Source: Fructobacillus evanidus
Lineage (GTDB): Bacteria > Bacillota > Bacilli > Lactobacillales > Lactobacillaceae
Length of the DNA stretch: 64,000 nt
Assembly: GCF_963580165.1 (NCBI RefSeq)
Contig: NZ_CAUZLM010000006.1
Location: 1 to 64,000 of the forward strand
Direction of reading: 5' to 3'
Shown: one piece after another, positions 18,105-26,164 of the stretch
Layout: every line of letters starts with the position of its first letter
How positions within the stretch are numbered: the stretch's first letter is position 1
Notes under the pieces: model-generated
Told to the model about the DNA's origin: nothing
What the model saw: only the letters and a program-made list of their open reading frames with translations
Database searches by the model: none
Position numbers and translations under genes: made by a program

Positions 18105-19163
18105 ATGGCAAAAGAGCACAACGCTTACGAGGCAGCTGGGGTTGATATTGAAGCGGGGAACAAGGCCGTTGAATTAATGGCCGATGCCGTTTCGGCTACC
18201 TACACACCAAACGTTGTCTCCGGACTAGGTGGTTTTGGTTCTGTTTACGCCCTTGATGCGGGCATGAAAGAACCGGTCCTGATTTCCGGAACGGATGGTG
18301 TTGGGACCAAGCTCCTCTTAGCAATTGCCGCTAACCGGCATAACACGATTGGTCAGGACTTAGTTGGGATGGTTGTCAACGACATCTTAGCTCAGGGTGC
18401 CAAGCCAGCCTTTATGCTGGACTATCTAGCCGTCGACAAAATGCGACCAGCAGTTGCCGCCGAAATCGTGACGGGGATTGCCAAGGCGGCCAAGGAAGCG
18501 CAGATTGCCCTTGTTGGGGGTGAAAGTGCTGAATTGCCCGGCTTGTACCAACCTCATCACTATGACCTCGCCGCTTTTGCGGTTGGTGTGGCCGAAAAAA
18601 GTCGCTTGCTACAAAATGAGAATGTCCAGGTTGGCGATGTTTTGATCGGGTTGCCATCCTCTGGTGTTCATTCTAACGGTTATTCCTTGGTTCGCCAGGT
18701 CTTGGGTATCCATGATGATGCCAACGCCTTCAACGATTTGCCAGATTACTTGCAAGAAGAAATCTTGGCACCAACGAAGCTGTATACCAACGCTTTGTGG
18801 CCATTGGTTGAACAGGGCTTGGTGCACTCAGCCGCCCACATCACGGGTGGTGGCCTGGTTGAAAACTTGCCACGAGCCTTGCCAAAGAATGTCCAAGCAA
18901 AAATCAGCTGGGGCACATGGCCAATTTTGCCAATCTTTAAGAAGTTGCAAGAAGCCGGTAACCTATCACTCGATGATATGTTGTTGACCTTTAACAACGG
19001 TTTGGGGATGGTCTTGACGGTCCCTGCTGACAAAGCGGATGCTATTTTGGATCAGTTGGCAGAGCGCGATGAACCAACCTATCGGATTGGTGAAATCGTG
19101 CCAGCTGAAGCAGACCGTGAAGCGGTCTTCTTTGAGGGGGATGCGCCATGGCCAGCCAAGTAA
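18105..19163 (+). CDS. purM: Phosphoribosylformylglycinamidine cyclo-ligase (AIR synthetase)
   Basis: Closes FGAM to AIR using ATP; same superfamily as PurL. Signatures are SGTDGVGTKLLLA near residue 62 and SGVHSNGYSLVR near residue 185. Length 352 is typical. The ATG directly follows the purF stop, with AGAAGGAG inside the end of purF. It overlaps purN by 16 bases. Confidence 0.95.
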   Translation: MAKEHNAYEAAGVDIEAGNKAVELMADAVSATYTPNVVSGLGGFGSVYALDAGMKEPVLISGTDGVGTKLLLAIAANRHNTIGQDLVGMVVNDILAQGAKPAFMLDYLAVDKMRPAVAAEIVTGIAKAAKEAQIALVGGESAELPGLYQPHHYDLAAFAVGVAEKSRLLQNENVQVGDVLIGLPSSGVHSNGYSLVRQVLGIHDDANAFNDLPDYLQEEILAPTKLYTNALWPLVEQGLVHSAAHITGGGLVENLPRALPKNVQAKISWGTWPILPIFKKLQEAGNLSLDDMLLTFNNGLGMVLTVPADKADAILDQLAERDEPTYRIGEIVPAEADREAVFFEGDAPWPAK

Positions 19164-19753
19164 AGCAACGAAAGGCCCGGTTGGCCGTTTTTGCTTCTGG
19201 GACAGGAACAAACTTTTCTGCTCTGCAAGAGGCAATTGTTGATAAGGACCTACCGGCAGAAATCGTTTTGGTTGTCGTTGACCACCAAGATGCGCCGGTT
19301 ATCGAGCGCGCGGCAAAGTGGAACATTCCAGTTTTCAAGGTACGGTACCCAAGTTACAAAAATAAGGCGGCGGCCGAACAAGCCATTGTGGCCGAATTGC
19401 AGGCACACCAAGTTGATGGCGTTTTACTTGCCGGCTATATGCGCATCTTGACGGAAACACTGCTTTCCGCCTTTCCACAAAAGATTGTCAACCTGCACCC
19501 GGCCTTGTTGCCTAAGTTCCCTGGTCGCCATAGTATCCTCGATGCTTATGAGGCCGGTGTCCGACAAACGGGTGTGACTGTTCACTTCATCGACAACGGT
19601 ATTGATACTGGACCAGCAATTGCCCAGCAGGCAGTGCCACGATTGTCAGAAGATTCACTGGAAGATTTGACTGAACGAATTCACGCAGTTGAACATGAAC
19701 TTTATCCAGCAGTATTAGCTGATTTACTAGAAAAAGGGGTATTTTTACAATGA
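19148..19753 (+). CDS. purN: Phosphoribosylglycinamide formyltransferase
   Basis: Transfers the formyl group of 10-formyl-tetrahydrofolate to GAR. The phosphate-binding FASGTGTNFSAL (res ~14-25), catalytic NLHPALLPKFPG and GVTVHFIDNGIDTGP are all present. Length 201 is slightly above average because of a short N-terminal extension. The start lies inside purM, preceded by GAGGGGGA. The formyl donor is presumably supplied by the fhs product of the same operon. Confidence 0.94.
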   Translation: MASQVKQRKARLAVFASGTGTNFSALQEAIVDKDLPAEIVLVVVDHQDAPVIERAAKWNIPVFKVRYPSYKNKAAAEQAIVAELQAHQVDGVLLAGYMRILTETLLSAFPQKIVNLHPALLPKFPGRHSILDAYEAGVRQTGVTVHFIDNGIDTGPAIAQQAVPRLSEDSLEDLTERIHAVEHELYPAVLADLLEKGVFLQ

Positions 19754-21276
19754 AACGGGCCTTATTAAGCGTTTCCGATAAGACAGGTTTGGTAGACTTT
19801 GCCAAGCAATTAGTAGCATTAGACTTTGAATTGGTTTCAACTGGTGGCACACACAAGGCTTTGGCCGATGCCGGTTTGGATGTCATTGGCATTGAAGATG
19901 TCACGAACTTCCCAGAAATGTTGGATGGTCGTGTGAAGACTTTGCACCCCCGCGTGCACGGTGCTTTGTTGGCCCGTCGCGACTTGCCTGAACACATGGC
20001 AACTTTGAAGGAACATGACATTACGCCAATCGATATGGTGGTTGTCAACTTGTATCCATTCAAGGAAACCATTTTGAAGCCTGACGTTACCGATGCGGAT
20101 GCCATTGAAAACATTGATATCGGTGGCCCATCAATGTTGCGTTCAGCAGCCAAAAACTTTGCTGCTGTTTTGCCAGTTGTTGATCCAACGGATTACGAAG
20201 CAGTGATTGCCCATTTGAAGAGTGGCGAAGATGACCAAAAGTTCCGCCGCCAATTGGCAACGAAGGTCTTCCAACACACTGCCGCTTATGATGCCTTGAT
20301 TGCTTCATACCTGACTGACAAGGAATTCCCAGAACAATTGACAATTTCTGGTGAAAAGTTTGATGACATGCGCTACGGTGAAAACCCAGACCAAAACGCT
20401 GCTGTTTATACAAGTGCATTGCCTGAAAAGTATTCAATCTTGAATGCTGATATCTTGCACGGTAAGCAATTGTCTTACAACAATATTCGCGATGCTGATG
20501 CAGCCTTGCGCATCATTGCTGAATACGATGAAACAACAGTCGTAACGGTTAAGCACATGAACCCAGCCGGTATTGGTCAGGGCGCAACGATTGAAGAAGC
20601 TTGGGACCAAGCCTTTGCTGCCGATGATATTTCAATCTTTGGTGGTATCGTTGCCTTGAACCGCGAAGTTGATTTGACAACTGCTGAAAAGATGCACGCG
20701 ATTTTCTTGGAAATCATTATTGCCCCAAGCTTTACCAAGGAAGCCTATGAAGTTTTGGCTAAGAAGAAGAACTTGCGTCTTTTGACTTTGCCATTCACAA
20801 CGGATGTGCCAAATCAGACTGAAGTAACTTCTGTCTTGGGTGGCTTTGTTGCCCAGGACCGTGACTTGTTGTCCGAAACAGAAGCTGATTTTAAGGTCGT
20901 ATCAAAGGCACAACCAACTGCTGAACAGTTGAAGGCAATGGTCTTCGCACAAAAGGCTGTTAAGCACACGAAGTCCAATGCCATTGTGGTGGCCCGTGAT
21001 GGCCAAACATTGGGTGTTGGAGCCGGTCAACCAAACCGAATCGACTCAGTGAAGATGTCAATTGAAAAGGCCAAGGCAAAGCCTGGCTTTGAAGATGCTG
21101 TTTTGGCATCTGATGCCTTCTTCCCAATGGATGATTCAGTGGCTTACGCCGCTGAAAACGGCATCAAGGCAGTGGTTGAACCTGGTGGATCCATCAAGGA
21201 CCAAGATTCAATTGATAAGGCCGATGAATTGGGCTTGGTTTTGGTCTTCTCAGGTCGTCGTCACTTCAAGCATTAA
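19750..21276 (+). CDS. purH: Bifunctional AICAR formyltransferase / IMP cyclohydrolase
   Basis: Does the last two steps to IMP. The N-terminal ~190 residues form the MGS-like cyclohydrolase domain (STGGTHKALADAG; TLHPRVHGALLARRD). The rest is the formyltransferase with VKHMNPAGIGQG and the C-terminal FFPMDDSVAYAAENGIK segment. Length 508 is typical. It overlaps the purN stop by four bases (ATGA), and AAAAGGGG lies upstream. Confidence 0.95.
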   Translation: MKRALLSVSDKTGLVDFAKQLVALDFELVSTGGTHKALADAGLDVIGIEDVTNFPEMLDGRVKTLHPRVHGALLARRDLPEHMATLKEHDITPIDMVVVNLYPFKETILKPDVTDADAIENIDIGGPSMLRSAAKNFAAVLPVVDPTDYEAVIAHLKSGEDDQKFRRQLATKVFQHTAAYDALIASYLTDKEFPEQLTISGEKFDDMRYGENPDQNAAVYTSALPEKYSILNADILHGKQLSYNNIRDADAALRIIAEYDETTVVTVKHMNPAGIGQGATIEEAWDQAFAADDISIFGGIVALNREVDLTTAEKMHAIFLEIIIAPSFTKEAYEVLAKKKNLRLLTLPFTTDVPNQTEVTSVLGGFVAQDRDLLSETEADFKVVSKAQPTAEQLKAMVFAQKAVKHTKSNAIVVARDGQTLGVGAGQPNRIDSVKMSIEKAKAKPGFEDAVLASDAFFPMDDSVAYAAENGIKAVVEPGGSIKDQDSIDKADELGLVLVFSGRRHFKH

Positions 21277-21294
21277 GCAAGAGGAACAATCGTT

Positions 21295-22557
21295 ATGGCA
21301 AAGGTATTAGTAATTGGTTCAGGTGCGCGTGAACATGCGCTCGCCCAAACATTTTTGAGAAGTCCCCAGGTCGATGAAGTCTTCGTGGCTCCTGGGAATG
21401 ATGGCATGCAGGAAGAAAGCTTGACTCGCTTACCCATTGGGGCAAACGACTTAGACGCCCTGGTGCAGGCTGCTCAAGAGAAACAGGTCGATTTGACCTT
21501 TGTCGGCAACGAAGATCCTTTGATTTTAGGGATTGTTGACCGCTTTGAGGCAGCAGGCTTGAAGATTTTTGGTCCAAATGCCGTTGCTGCACAATTGGAA
21601 GGGTCAAAGACCTTTGCCAAGGAAATTTTAACTGCTAACCAAATTCCAACGGCCAAGGCCGTTACGGTGACAAGCCAAGACGAAGCCAAGGCAGCGATTG
21701 CTAGCTTTGATTGGCCAATGGTCTTTAAGCTTGATGGTCTGGCGCTCGGTAAGGGTGTCACCATCATCGAAGACCAATCGAGTGCTGATGAATACCTGCA
21801 AAGTTTGTACAAGAAGGATCCAACCGCTAAATTAGTGATTGAGGAATTCTTGAACGGGGTTGAATTTTCCATCTTCTCTTTGGTGGGTCAAGATGGCCAG
21901 GTTGTCCACGCGCCAATGGCACAGGACCATAAGCGCCGCTATGACCATGACCGCGGACCAAATACCGGTGGAATGGGGGCTTACAGTCCACTTTCTTGGT
22001 TGCGTCCAGCAGATGCCAAGCAGGCGGTTGATGAGTTAGTAACGCCAATGTTAGCTGCCATGGCTGACCGGGGCACACCCTTTACCGGTGTCTTATATAC
22101 TGGGGTGATGCTCACTGCAGCCGGACCAAAGGTGATTGAATTTAATGTTCGCTTTGGGGATCCAGAGGCCCAGGTAGTCTTGCCCCAGCTCCAATCTGAT
22201 TTTTATCAATTGATTTTGGATTTGTTGGCAGGTCAGGAGCCAGAAGTACAGTGGCAAGAAGATGATGTATACTTAGGGGTAGTACTGGCGGCGCCAGGCT
22301 ATCCACAGGCACCCGAAAAGGGTGGCGTGGTGCCGACGGCGGCTGATTTGTCACCATTGACGGTCAATTACGCCGGTGCTAAACTTGCTGAAAATGGCTT
22401 GGTCGCTAGCGGTGGTCGTGTGGCCACGGTTGTTGGTCATGCCAAGGACACGGCGAGTGCGCAAGCTCTAGTATATGATGTTTTGGATAAGACCCATGGT
22501 GACTTAGTTTATCGTCATGACATTGGTCATTGGGCGGTTGACTTAGCGAAAGAATGA
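21295..22557 (+). CDS. purD: Phosphoribosylamine-glycine ligase (GAR synthetase)
   Basis: ATP-grasp ligase joining glycine to phosphoribosylamine. The N-terminal GSGAREHALAQTF, a central ATP-grasp domain (KLDGLALGKGV; DHDRGPNTGGMGAYSP) and FNVRFGDPEAQVVLP near residue 285 are clear signatures. Length 420 is typical. The ribosome site is AAGAGGA. It ends five bases before the earliest possible fhs start. Confidence 0.95.
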   Translation: MAKVLVIGSGAREHALAQTFLRSPQVDEVFVAPGNDGMQEESLTRLPIGANDLDALVQAAQEKQVDLTFVGNEDPLILGIVDRFEAAGLKIFGPNAVAAQLEGSKTFAKEILTANQIPTAKAVTVTSQDEAKAAIASFDWPMVFKLDGLALGKGVTIIEDQSSADEYLQSLYKKDPTAKLVIEEFLNGVEFSIFSLVGQDGQVVHAPMAQDHKRRYDHDRGPNTGGMGAYSPLSWLRPADAKQAVDELVTPMLAAMADRGTPFTGVLYTGVMLTAAGPKVIEFNVRFGDPEAQVVLPQLQSDFYQLILDLLAGQEPEVQWQEDDVYLGVVLAAPGYPQAPEKGGVVPTAADLSPLTVNYAGAKLAENGLVASGGRVATVVGHAKDTASAQALVYDVLDKTHGDLVYRHDIGHWAVDLAKE

Positions 22558-22567
22558 GGATGTGCCA

Positions 22568-24235
22568 GTGAAAACAGATATCGAAATTGCACAAGAAGCG
22601 GTTGTTCAACCGATCAGCGAGGTTGCCGAAAAAGCAGGCCTTAAGGCGCATGAAATTGAGCCTTACGGCTACGATAAGGCCAAGATTAACCTAGATAAAA
22701 GTGTTAATCGTAAATCAGACTTAGGGAAGCTAATTTTGGTGACGTCGATTAATCCAACACCGGCTGGTGAAGGAAAGTCAACCGTAACGGTTGGCTTGGC
22801 GGATGCCTTAAGTTTGGCTGGACAGAAAACCATGATTGCCTTGCGGGAACCTTCCCTTGGCCCAGTGATGGGCCTCAAGGGTGGGGCGACCGGTGGTGGT
22901 TACTCGCAAGTGATTCCAATGGCTGATATCAACCTGCATTTCACTGGTGATTTCCACGCTTTGACGAGTGCTCACAATACACTGGCGGCGGCGCTGGATA
23001 ACAGTATTTACCAGGGCAACCCATTAAAGATTGATCCACGTCGCGTTTTGTGGAAGCGGGTTTTGGATATTAACGACCGTGCCTTGCGTCACACGACGAT
23101 TGGTCTTGGTGGACCAACTTCAGGTGTCCCACGCGAAGACGGCTTTGATATCACGGTCGCTTCGGAGTTGATGGCGGTCTTGACCCTCTCAACTGATTTG
23201 CAAGACTTGAAGAAGCGGATTAAAAAGATTGTCGTGGCTTACAACTACGATAAGGAACCGGTCACGGTTGCTGATTTGGGTGTGGCTGGCGCCTTGACCG
23301 TTCTCTTGAAGGACGCGATTAAGCCCAACTTAGTTCAGACGTTGGCCCATACACCGGCCATTATTCACGGCGGTCCATTTGCCAATATCGCGCAGGGAAC
23401 GAACTCCGTTTTGGCAACGAAGACGGCGTTGAAGCTGGCGGACTACGTTGTCACGGAAGCTGGTTTCGGTGCAGACCTTGGTGGCGAGAAGTTTATGGAC
23501 ATCAAGGTGCCAAAGCTTGGCAAGGCACCCGATGCGGTCGTGGTTGTTGCGACCGTTCGTGCCTTGAAGCACCACGGTGGTGCCGCGCTAGCTGATTTGA
23601 ACCAGGAAGACCTGACAGCCTTAAAGGCTGGGTTGGAAAACCTTGGTCAAAACATCAAGGCTATGCAACGCTATGGTCGCCCAGTTTTGGTGGCGGTGAA
23701 CCGGTTCACGGCTGATACCGACGCTGAAATTAAGATGATTGAAGACTTTGTAGCGACACTGGGTGCCCAGGTCTTCTTGGCCGATGTTTGGGCCCAGGGT
23801 GGTGCTGGTGCCAAGTACCTTGCCCAGGCCGTGGTTGAAACCATTGACCAGGCGGATGCTGATTTTACCCCACTGTACCAAGAAGATGCGCCTGCATTGG
23901 AGAAGTTGCAGGCCATTGTTGAAAATATTTATGGCGGCGCAGCTGTCGAACTATCTGCTAAAGCGGAAAAGCAATTGAAGGACTTTGCGCAATACGGTTG
24001 GGACAAGTTGCCAATCGTGATGGCGAAGACGCAATACTCGCTTTCTGATGATCCGAAGAAATTAGGTGCACCGAAGGACTTTACGGTCCATATCCGTGAG
24101 TTCGTGCCTAAGCTAGGTGCAGGATTCTTAGTTGCCCTGACTGGGTCAATTTTGACCATGCCTGGCTTGCCAAAGCATCCGGCTGCCTTGGACATCGATA
24201 TTGATGAAAACGGGCAGATTACCGGTTTGTTCTAA
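22568..24235 (+). CDS. fhs: Formate-tetrahydrofolate ligase
   Basis: Makes 10-formyl-tetrahydrofolate from formate, ATP and THF, the donor used by PurN and PurH. The P-loop-like PTPAGEGKSTVTVGL is near residue 65, and ALREPSLGPVMGLKGGATGGGYSQV follows. About 555 residues, normal. Two GTG starts are possible: 22562 and 22568. The only ribosome site, GAGGA at 22556-22560, sits 1 nt from the first and 7 nt from the second, so 22568 is preferred. Last gene of the purine operon, which links one-carbon supply to purine demand. Confidence 0.92.
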   Translation: MKTDIEIAQEAVVQPISEVAEKAGLKAHEIEPYGYDKAKINLDKSVNRKSDLGKLILVTSINPTPAGEGKSTVTVGLADALSLAGQKTMIALREPSLGPVMGLKGGATGGGYSQVIPMADINLHFTGDFHALTSAHNTLAAALDNSIYQGNPLKIDPRRVLWKRVLDINDRALRHTTIGLGGPTSGVPREDGFDITVASELMAVLTLSTDLQDLKKRIKKIVVAYNYDKEPVTVADLGVAGALTVLLKDAIKPNLVQTLAHTPAIIHGGPFANIAQGTNSVLATKTALKLADYVVTEAGFGADLGGEKFMDIKVPKLGKAPDAVVVVATVRALKHHGGAALADLNQEDLTALKAGLENLGQNIKAMQRYGRPVLVAVNRFTADTDAEIKMIEDFVATLGAQVFLADVWAQGGAGAKYLAQAVVETIDQADADFTPLYQEDAPALEKLQAIVENIYGGAAVELSAKAEKQLKDFAQYGWDKLPIVMAKTQYSLSDDPKKLGAPKDFTVHIREFVPKLGAGFLVALTGSILTMPGLPKHPAALDIDIDENGQITGLF

Positions 24236-24324
24236 TGATCTGAATGATTAAAGGTTCTTGTTTTTGGTTGTCATTGTCGTGCCTTGAAGAGGGCGATGGC
24301 TGAAAAATCAGGATCATTATCAAT

Positions 24325-24362
24325 AAAAAAGATTTCTGAATTAATTCAGAAATCTTTTTTTT
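24325..24362 (+). terminator. Terminator of the purine operon
   Basis: A perfect 13-bp-plus stem (GATTTCTGAATT paired with AATTCAGAAATC) flanked by A and T runs. The preceding 24236-24324 contains nothing I recognise. Confidence 0.9.
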
Positions 24363-24446
24363 GTGTCTGTTACTAGTGTTCATGTGGTACCAAATCGAAT
24401 GGGAATCGTTAGCTCACATAAAATTAATAAAAAAATAAAATTAGTG

Positions 24447-24474
24447 TTGACTCATCAAATTCTCATGTTATAAT
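24447..24474 (+). promoter_or_regulatory. Promoter of the first attenuated PfoR-like module
   Basis: TTGACT (24447-24452), a 16-bp spacer and TATAAT (24469-24474). The whole core, including the spacer, is nearly identical to the promoter at 25904-25931. Confidence 0.85.
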
Positions 24475-24519
24475 AAAGTCATCATTAAACAAGACGAAGA
24501 AAGAAAGGCGGTTTCACTT

Positions 24520-24597
24520 ATGAAGAATACTATGAATCAAAGTCAAATCGCTCAATCTCAATTCGCGTTGTTGCTCAGCTTGCTAATGTACTCCTAG
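24520..24597 (+). CDS. Leader peptide, 25 aa, leucine-rich (attenuator control)
   Basis: A short frame with a ribosome site (AAAGGCGG) beginning MKNTMNQSQIAQSQ and containing the cluster LLLSLL (five Leu in six codons: TTG TTG CTC AGC TTG CTA) close to its TAG stop. The stop overlaps RNA segment 0 of the attenuator. The N-terminal half resembles the leader at 25966, with NQ..AQSQ shared. Such leaders are classically read by the ribosome as an amino acid sensor; here leucine is the natural guess. Confidence 0.75.
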   Translation: MKNTMNQSQIAQSQFALLLSLLMYS

Positions 24598-24696
24598 TAA
24601 GTTGATTTTTGAGTTTGTCAGCTATTGGGAGAAAACTTCCAGTAGCTGCTTGGGCAAAAGGCCCCGGCAGTGAAAACACTGCCGGGGCCTTTTTTA
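24591..24696 (+). promoter_or_regulatory. Leucine-type transcription attenuator
   Basis: Five RNA segments can pair in two exclusive ways. Segment 0 (24591-24599, at the leader stop) pairs with B (24623-24631). B with its flank (24619-24631) also pairs with C (24636-24648). C's end (24646-24655) pairs with D (24661-24670). D (24660-24672) pairs with E (24677-24689) as a 13-bp GC-rich terminator with a T run. A ribosome stalled at the Leu codons leaves 0:B and C:D (read-through). One at the stop codon masks 0, giving B:C and D:E (termination). Confidence 0.75.
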
Positions 24697-24716
24697 TTTA
24701 GTAAAGGAGAGAAGCG

Positions 24717-25883
24717 ATGGACATTAGTCGTCAAGCAAAAATTGAAGAAGATGTGACTGATTTTGAAAAGGCCGAAACAACAGCGGTTAATCAAAATGAG
24801 GGTAAGCAGGACAAAGAGTCTGTGAAGGAGATGGTTTATAACGTTAGTGCAGCGGTTTCCAACGCCATTTTGGTGACTTTGGGGATGGGCTTGTTGTTGC
24901 AAACGATTGCCGGATTCATTCACTGGGCACCAATGATCCAGTTGGGATCCATCACGAAAATCATTTTGCCGGCCGCCTTTGGTGCTGCGATTGCTTCACA
25001 ATTGAAGACGAATACGATGGTTATGTTCTCAGCCATGGCTGCCTCAACGGTTGGCGCCAACGCCGTTTTCTTCACTACTTCAAGCATGAAGTTGGCGACG
25101 GTCACAGGTTTCTCGAGTGCACAAGCGGTTGGCTCAACCGTGATTACAACTGGTCAACCAATTTCAGCCGTTTTGGCTGGTTTGATTGCCGTCCTCTTTG
25201 GGAAGTGGTTGTCTGGTAAAACACCATTGGATATGGTGATTGTGCCGGCCTTGACGACGATTGTTGGGACAGTATCCGGTTACTACTTAGCCATTGTGAC
25301 AACACCAATCCTGGTTAAGATGGGTGAAATGATTACAGCAAGTATTGCAGTTAACCCCGTTATTGGAACAGCCTGTGTTGCCATGGTCTTCGGTGCTTTG
25401 ACGATGACGCCCGCTTCAGCCGCCGCTTTGGCGGTAGCGATTGGCGCAACCGGTGTTAGCTCACCCGAAGCAGCCGGTGCCATTTTGATTGGTACGACCG
25501 CTGTCTTCGTTTCTTATCCAGCAATGTCTTTCCATGAAAATAAGATTGGGGCAACAATTGCTCAAGGAATTGTTACTCCGAAGATTCAGTTCCCGAACAT
25601 TATTGAAAACCCAATGTTGCTGATTCCCCCAATGGTAGGCGCAGCGATTGCAGCACCAATTGCGACAATCGGCTTCCATATTACTGTACCGTTCGCAATG
25701 GCAGGAATTGGTTTCAACTCCTTCATCGTTCCTTTGGCACTTTTCGGTAAGGGCATGACGGTCTTTGGTGCTTACATGGCCTTCGGTGTGGCGGTACCAG
25801 TTGTGATTTCCTTTATCCTGTATCGAATCATGCGTAAGATTGGTTGGATCAAGGCCGGTCAGACGCATCTGGAAATGGTTTAA
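24717..25883 (+). CDS. PfoR-like / PTS_EIIC_2 membrane protein (copy 1)
   Basis: A 388-residue polytopic membrane protein of the family called PTS_EIIC_2 or PfoR-like. The first 35 residues are hydrophilic and acidic; about ten hydrophobic spans follow, with conserved-looking ASQLKTNTMVMFSAMAAST and MTPASAAALAVAIGATGVSSP. No EIIA, EIIB or phosphorylation-site domain is in the gene or nearby, so a sugar PTS role is doubtful. The leucine-rich leader and attenuator upstream suggest a link to branched-chain amino acids or related metabolites (inference). AAAGGAG precedes the ATG. It is about two-thirds alike by eye to the protein at 26165-27325. Confidence 0.8.
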   Translation: MDISRQAKIEEDVTDFEKAETTAVNQNEGKQDKESVKEMVYNVSAAVSNAILVTLGMGLLLQTIAGFIHWAPMIQLGSITKIILPAAFGAAIASQLKTNTMVMFSAMAASTVGANAVFFTTSSMKLATVTGFSSAQAVGSTVITTGQPISAVLAGLIAVLFGKWLSGKTPLDMVIVPALTTIVGTVSGYYLAIVTTPILVKMGEMITASIAVNPVIGTACVAMVFGALTMTPASAAALAVAIGATGVSSPEAAGAILIGTTAVFVSYPAMSFHENKIGATIAQGIVTPKIQFPNIIENPMLLIPPMVGAAIAAPIATIGFHITVPFAMAGIGFNSFIVPLALFGKGMTVFGAYMAFGVAVPVVISFILYRIMRKIGWIKAGQTHLEMV

Positions 25884-25903
25884 TTAAATTAGAAAAATTA
25901 GTG

Positions 25904-25931
25904 TTGACCAATCAAATTCTAATGTTATAAT
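25904..25931 (+). promoter_or_regulatory. Promoter of the second attenuated PfoR-like module
   Basis: TTGACC (25904-25909), a 16-bp spacer and TATAAT (25926-25931). The spacer ATCAAATTCTAATGT differs from that of the first module at only a few positions. Confidence 0.85.
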
Positions 25932-25965
25932 TAATTTATCATATAAAGAAGAGAGGGTGATGATC

Positions 25966-26037
25966 ATGTACAAGTTAATGCGAACAAATCAGGCCCAATC
26001 ACAAGTCATTATTATTGTCAGCTTACTAAACAATTAA
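25966..26037 (+). CDS. Leader peptide, 23 aa, Ile/Val/Leu-rich (attenuator control)
   Basis: A short frame with GAGAGGG upstream. It begins MYKLMRTNQAQSQ and carries VIIIVSLL (GTC ATT ATT ATT GTC AGC TTA CTA) just before its TAA stop. Three consecutive Ile codons flanked by Val are what a branched-chain amino acid attenuator would use. It shares NQ..QSQ and the SLL ending with the leader at 24520, so the two are paralogous. Confidence 0.75.
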   Translation: MYKLMRTNQAQSQVIIIVSLLNN

Positions 26038-26122
26038 ACTAGTAGGTTGGTTTTAAGTGCTCAGCTACTAGTTCTTAGTAACTGAGTGTTAAAGGTCCTA
26101 ACGCTTAGCGTTAGGGCCTTTT
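26037..26122 (+). promoter_or_regulatory. Ile/Val-type transcription attenuator
   Basis: Same architecture as the module at 24591. Segment 0 (26037-26045, overlapping the leader stop) pairs perfectly over 9 bp with B (26065-26073). B (26060-26070) pairs with C (26076-26086). C's end (26085-26091) pairs with D (26099-26105). D:E is the terminator (26091-26122, stem AAAGGTCCTAACGC, loop TTA, then T4). The two exclusive folds again suit ribosome-controlled attenuation. Confidence 0.75.
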
Positions 26123-26164
26123 AATTTGTGATTGGTTAAAGGGAAGAAAAGGGGAGTGATGCAT

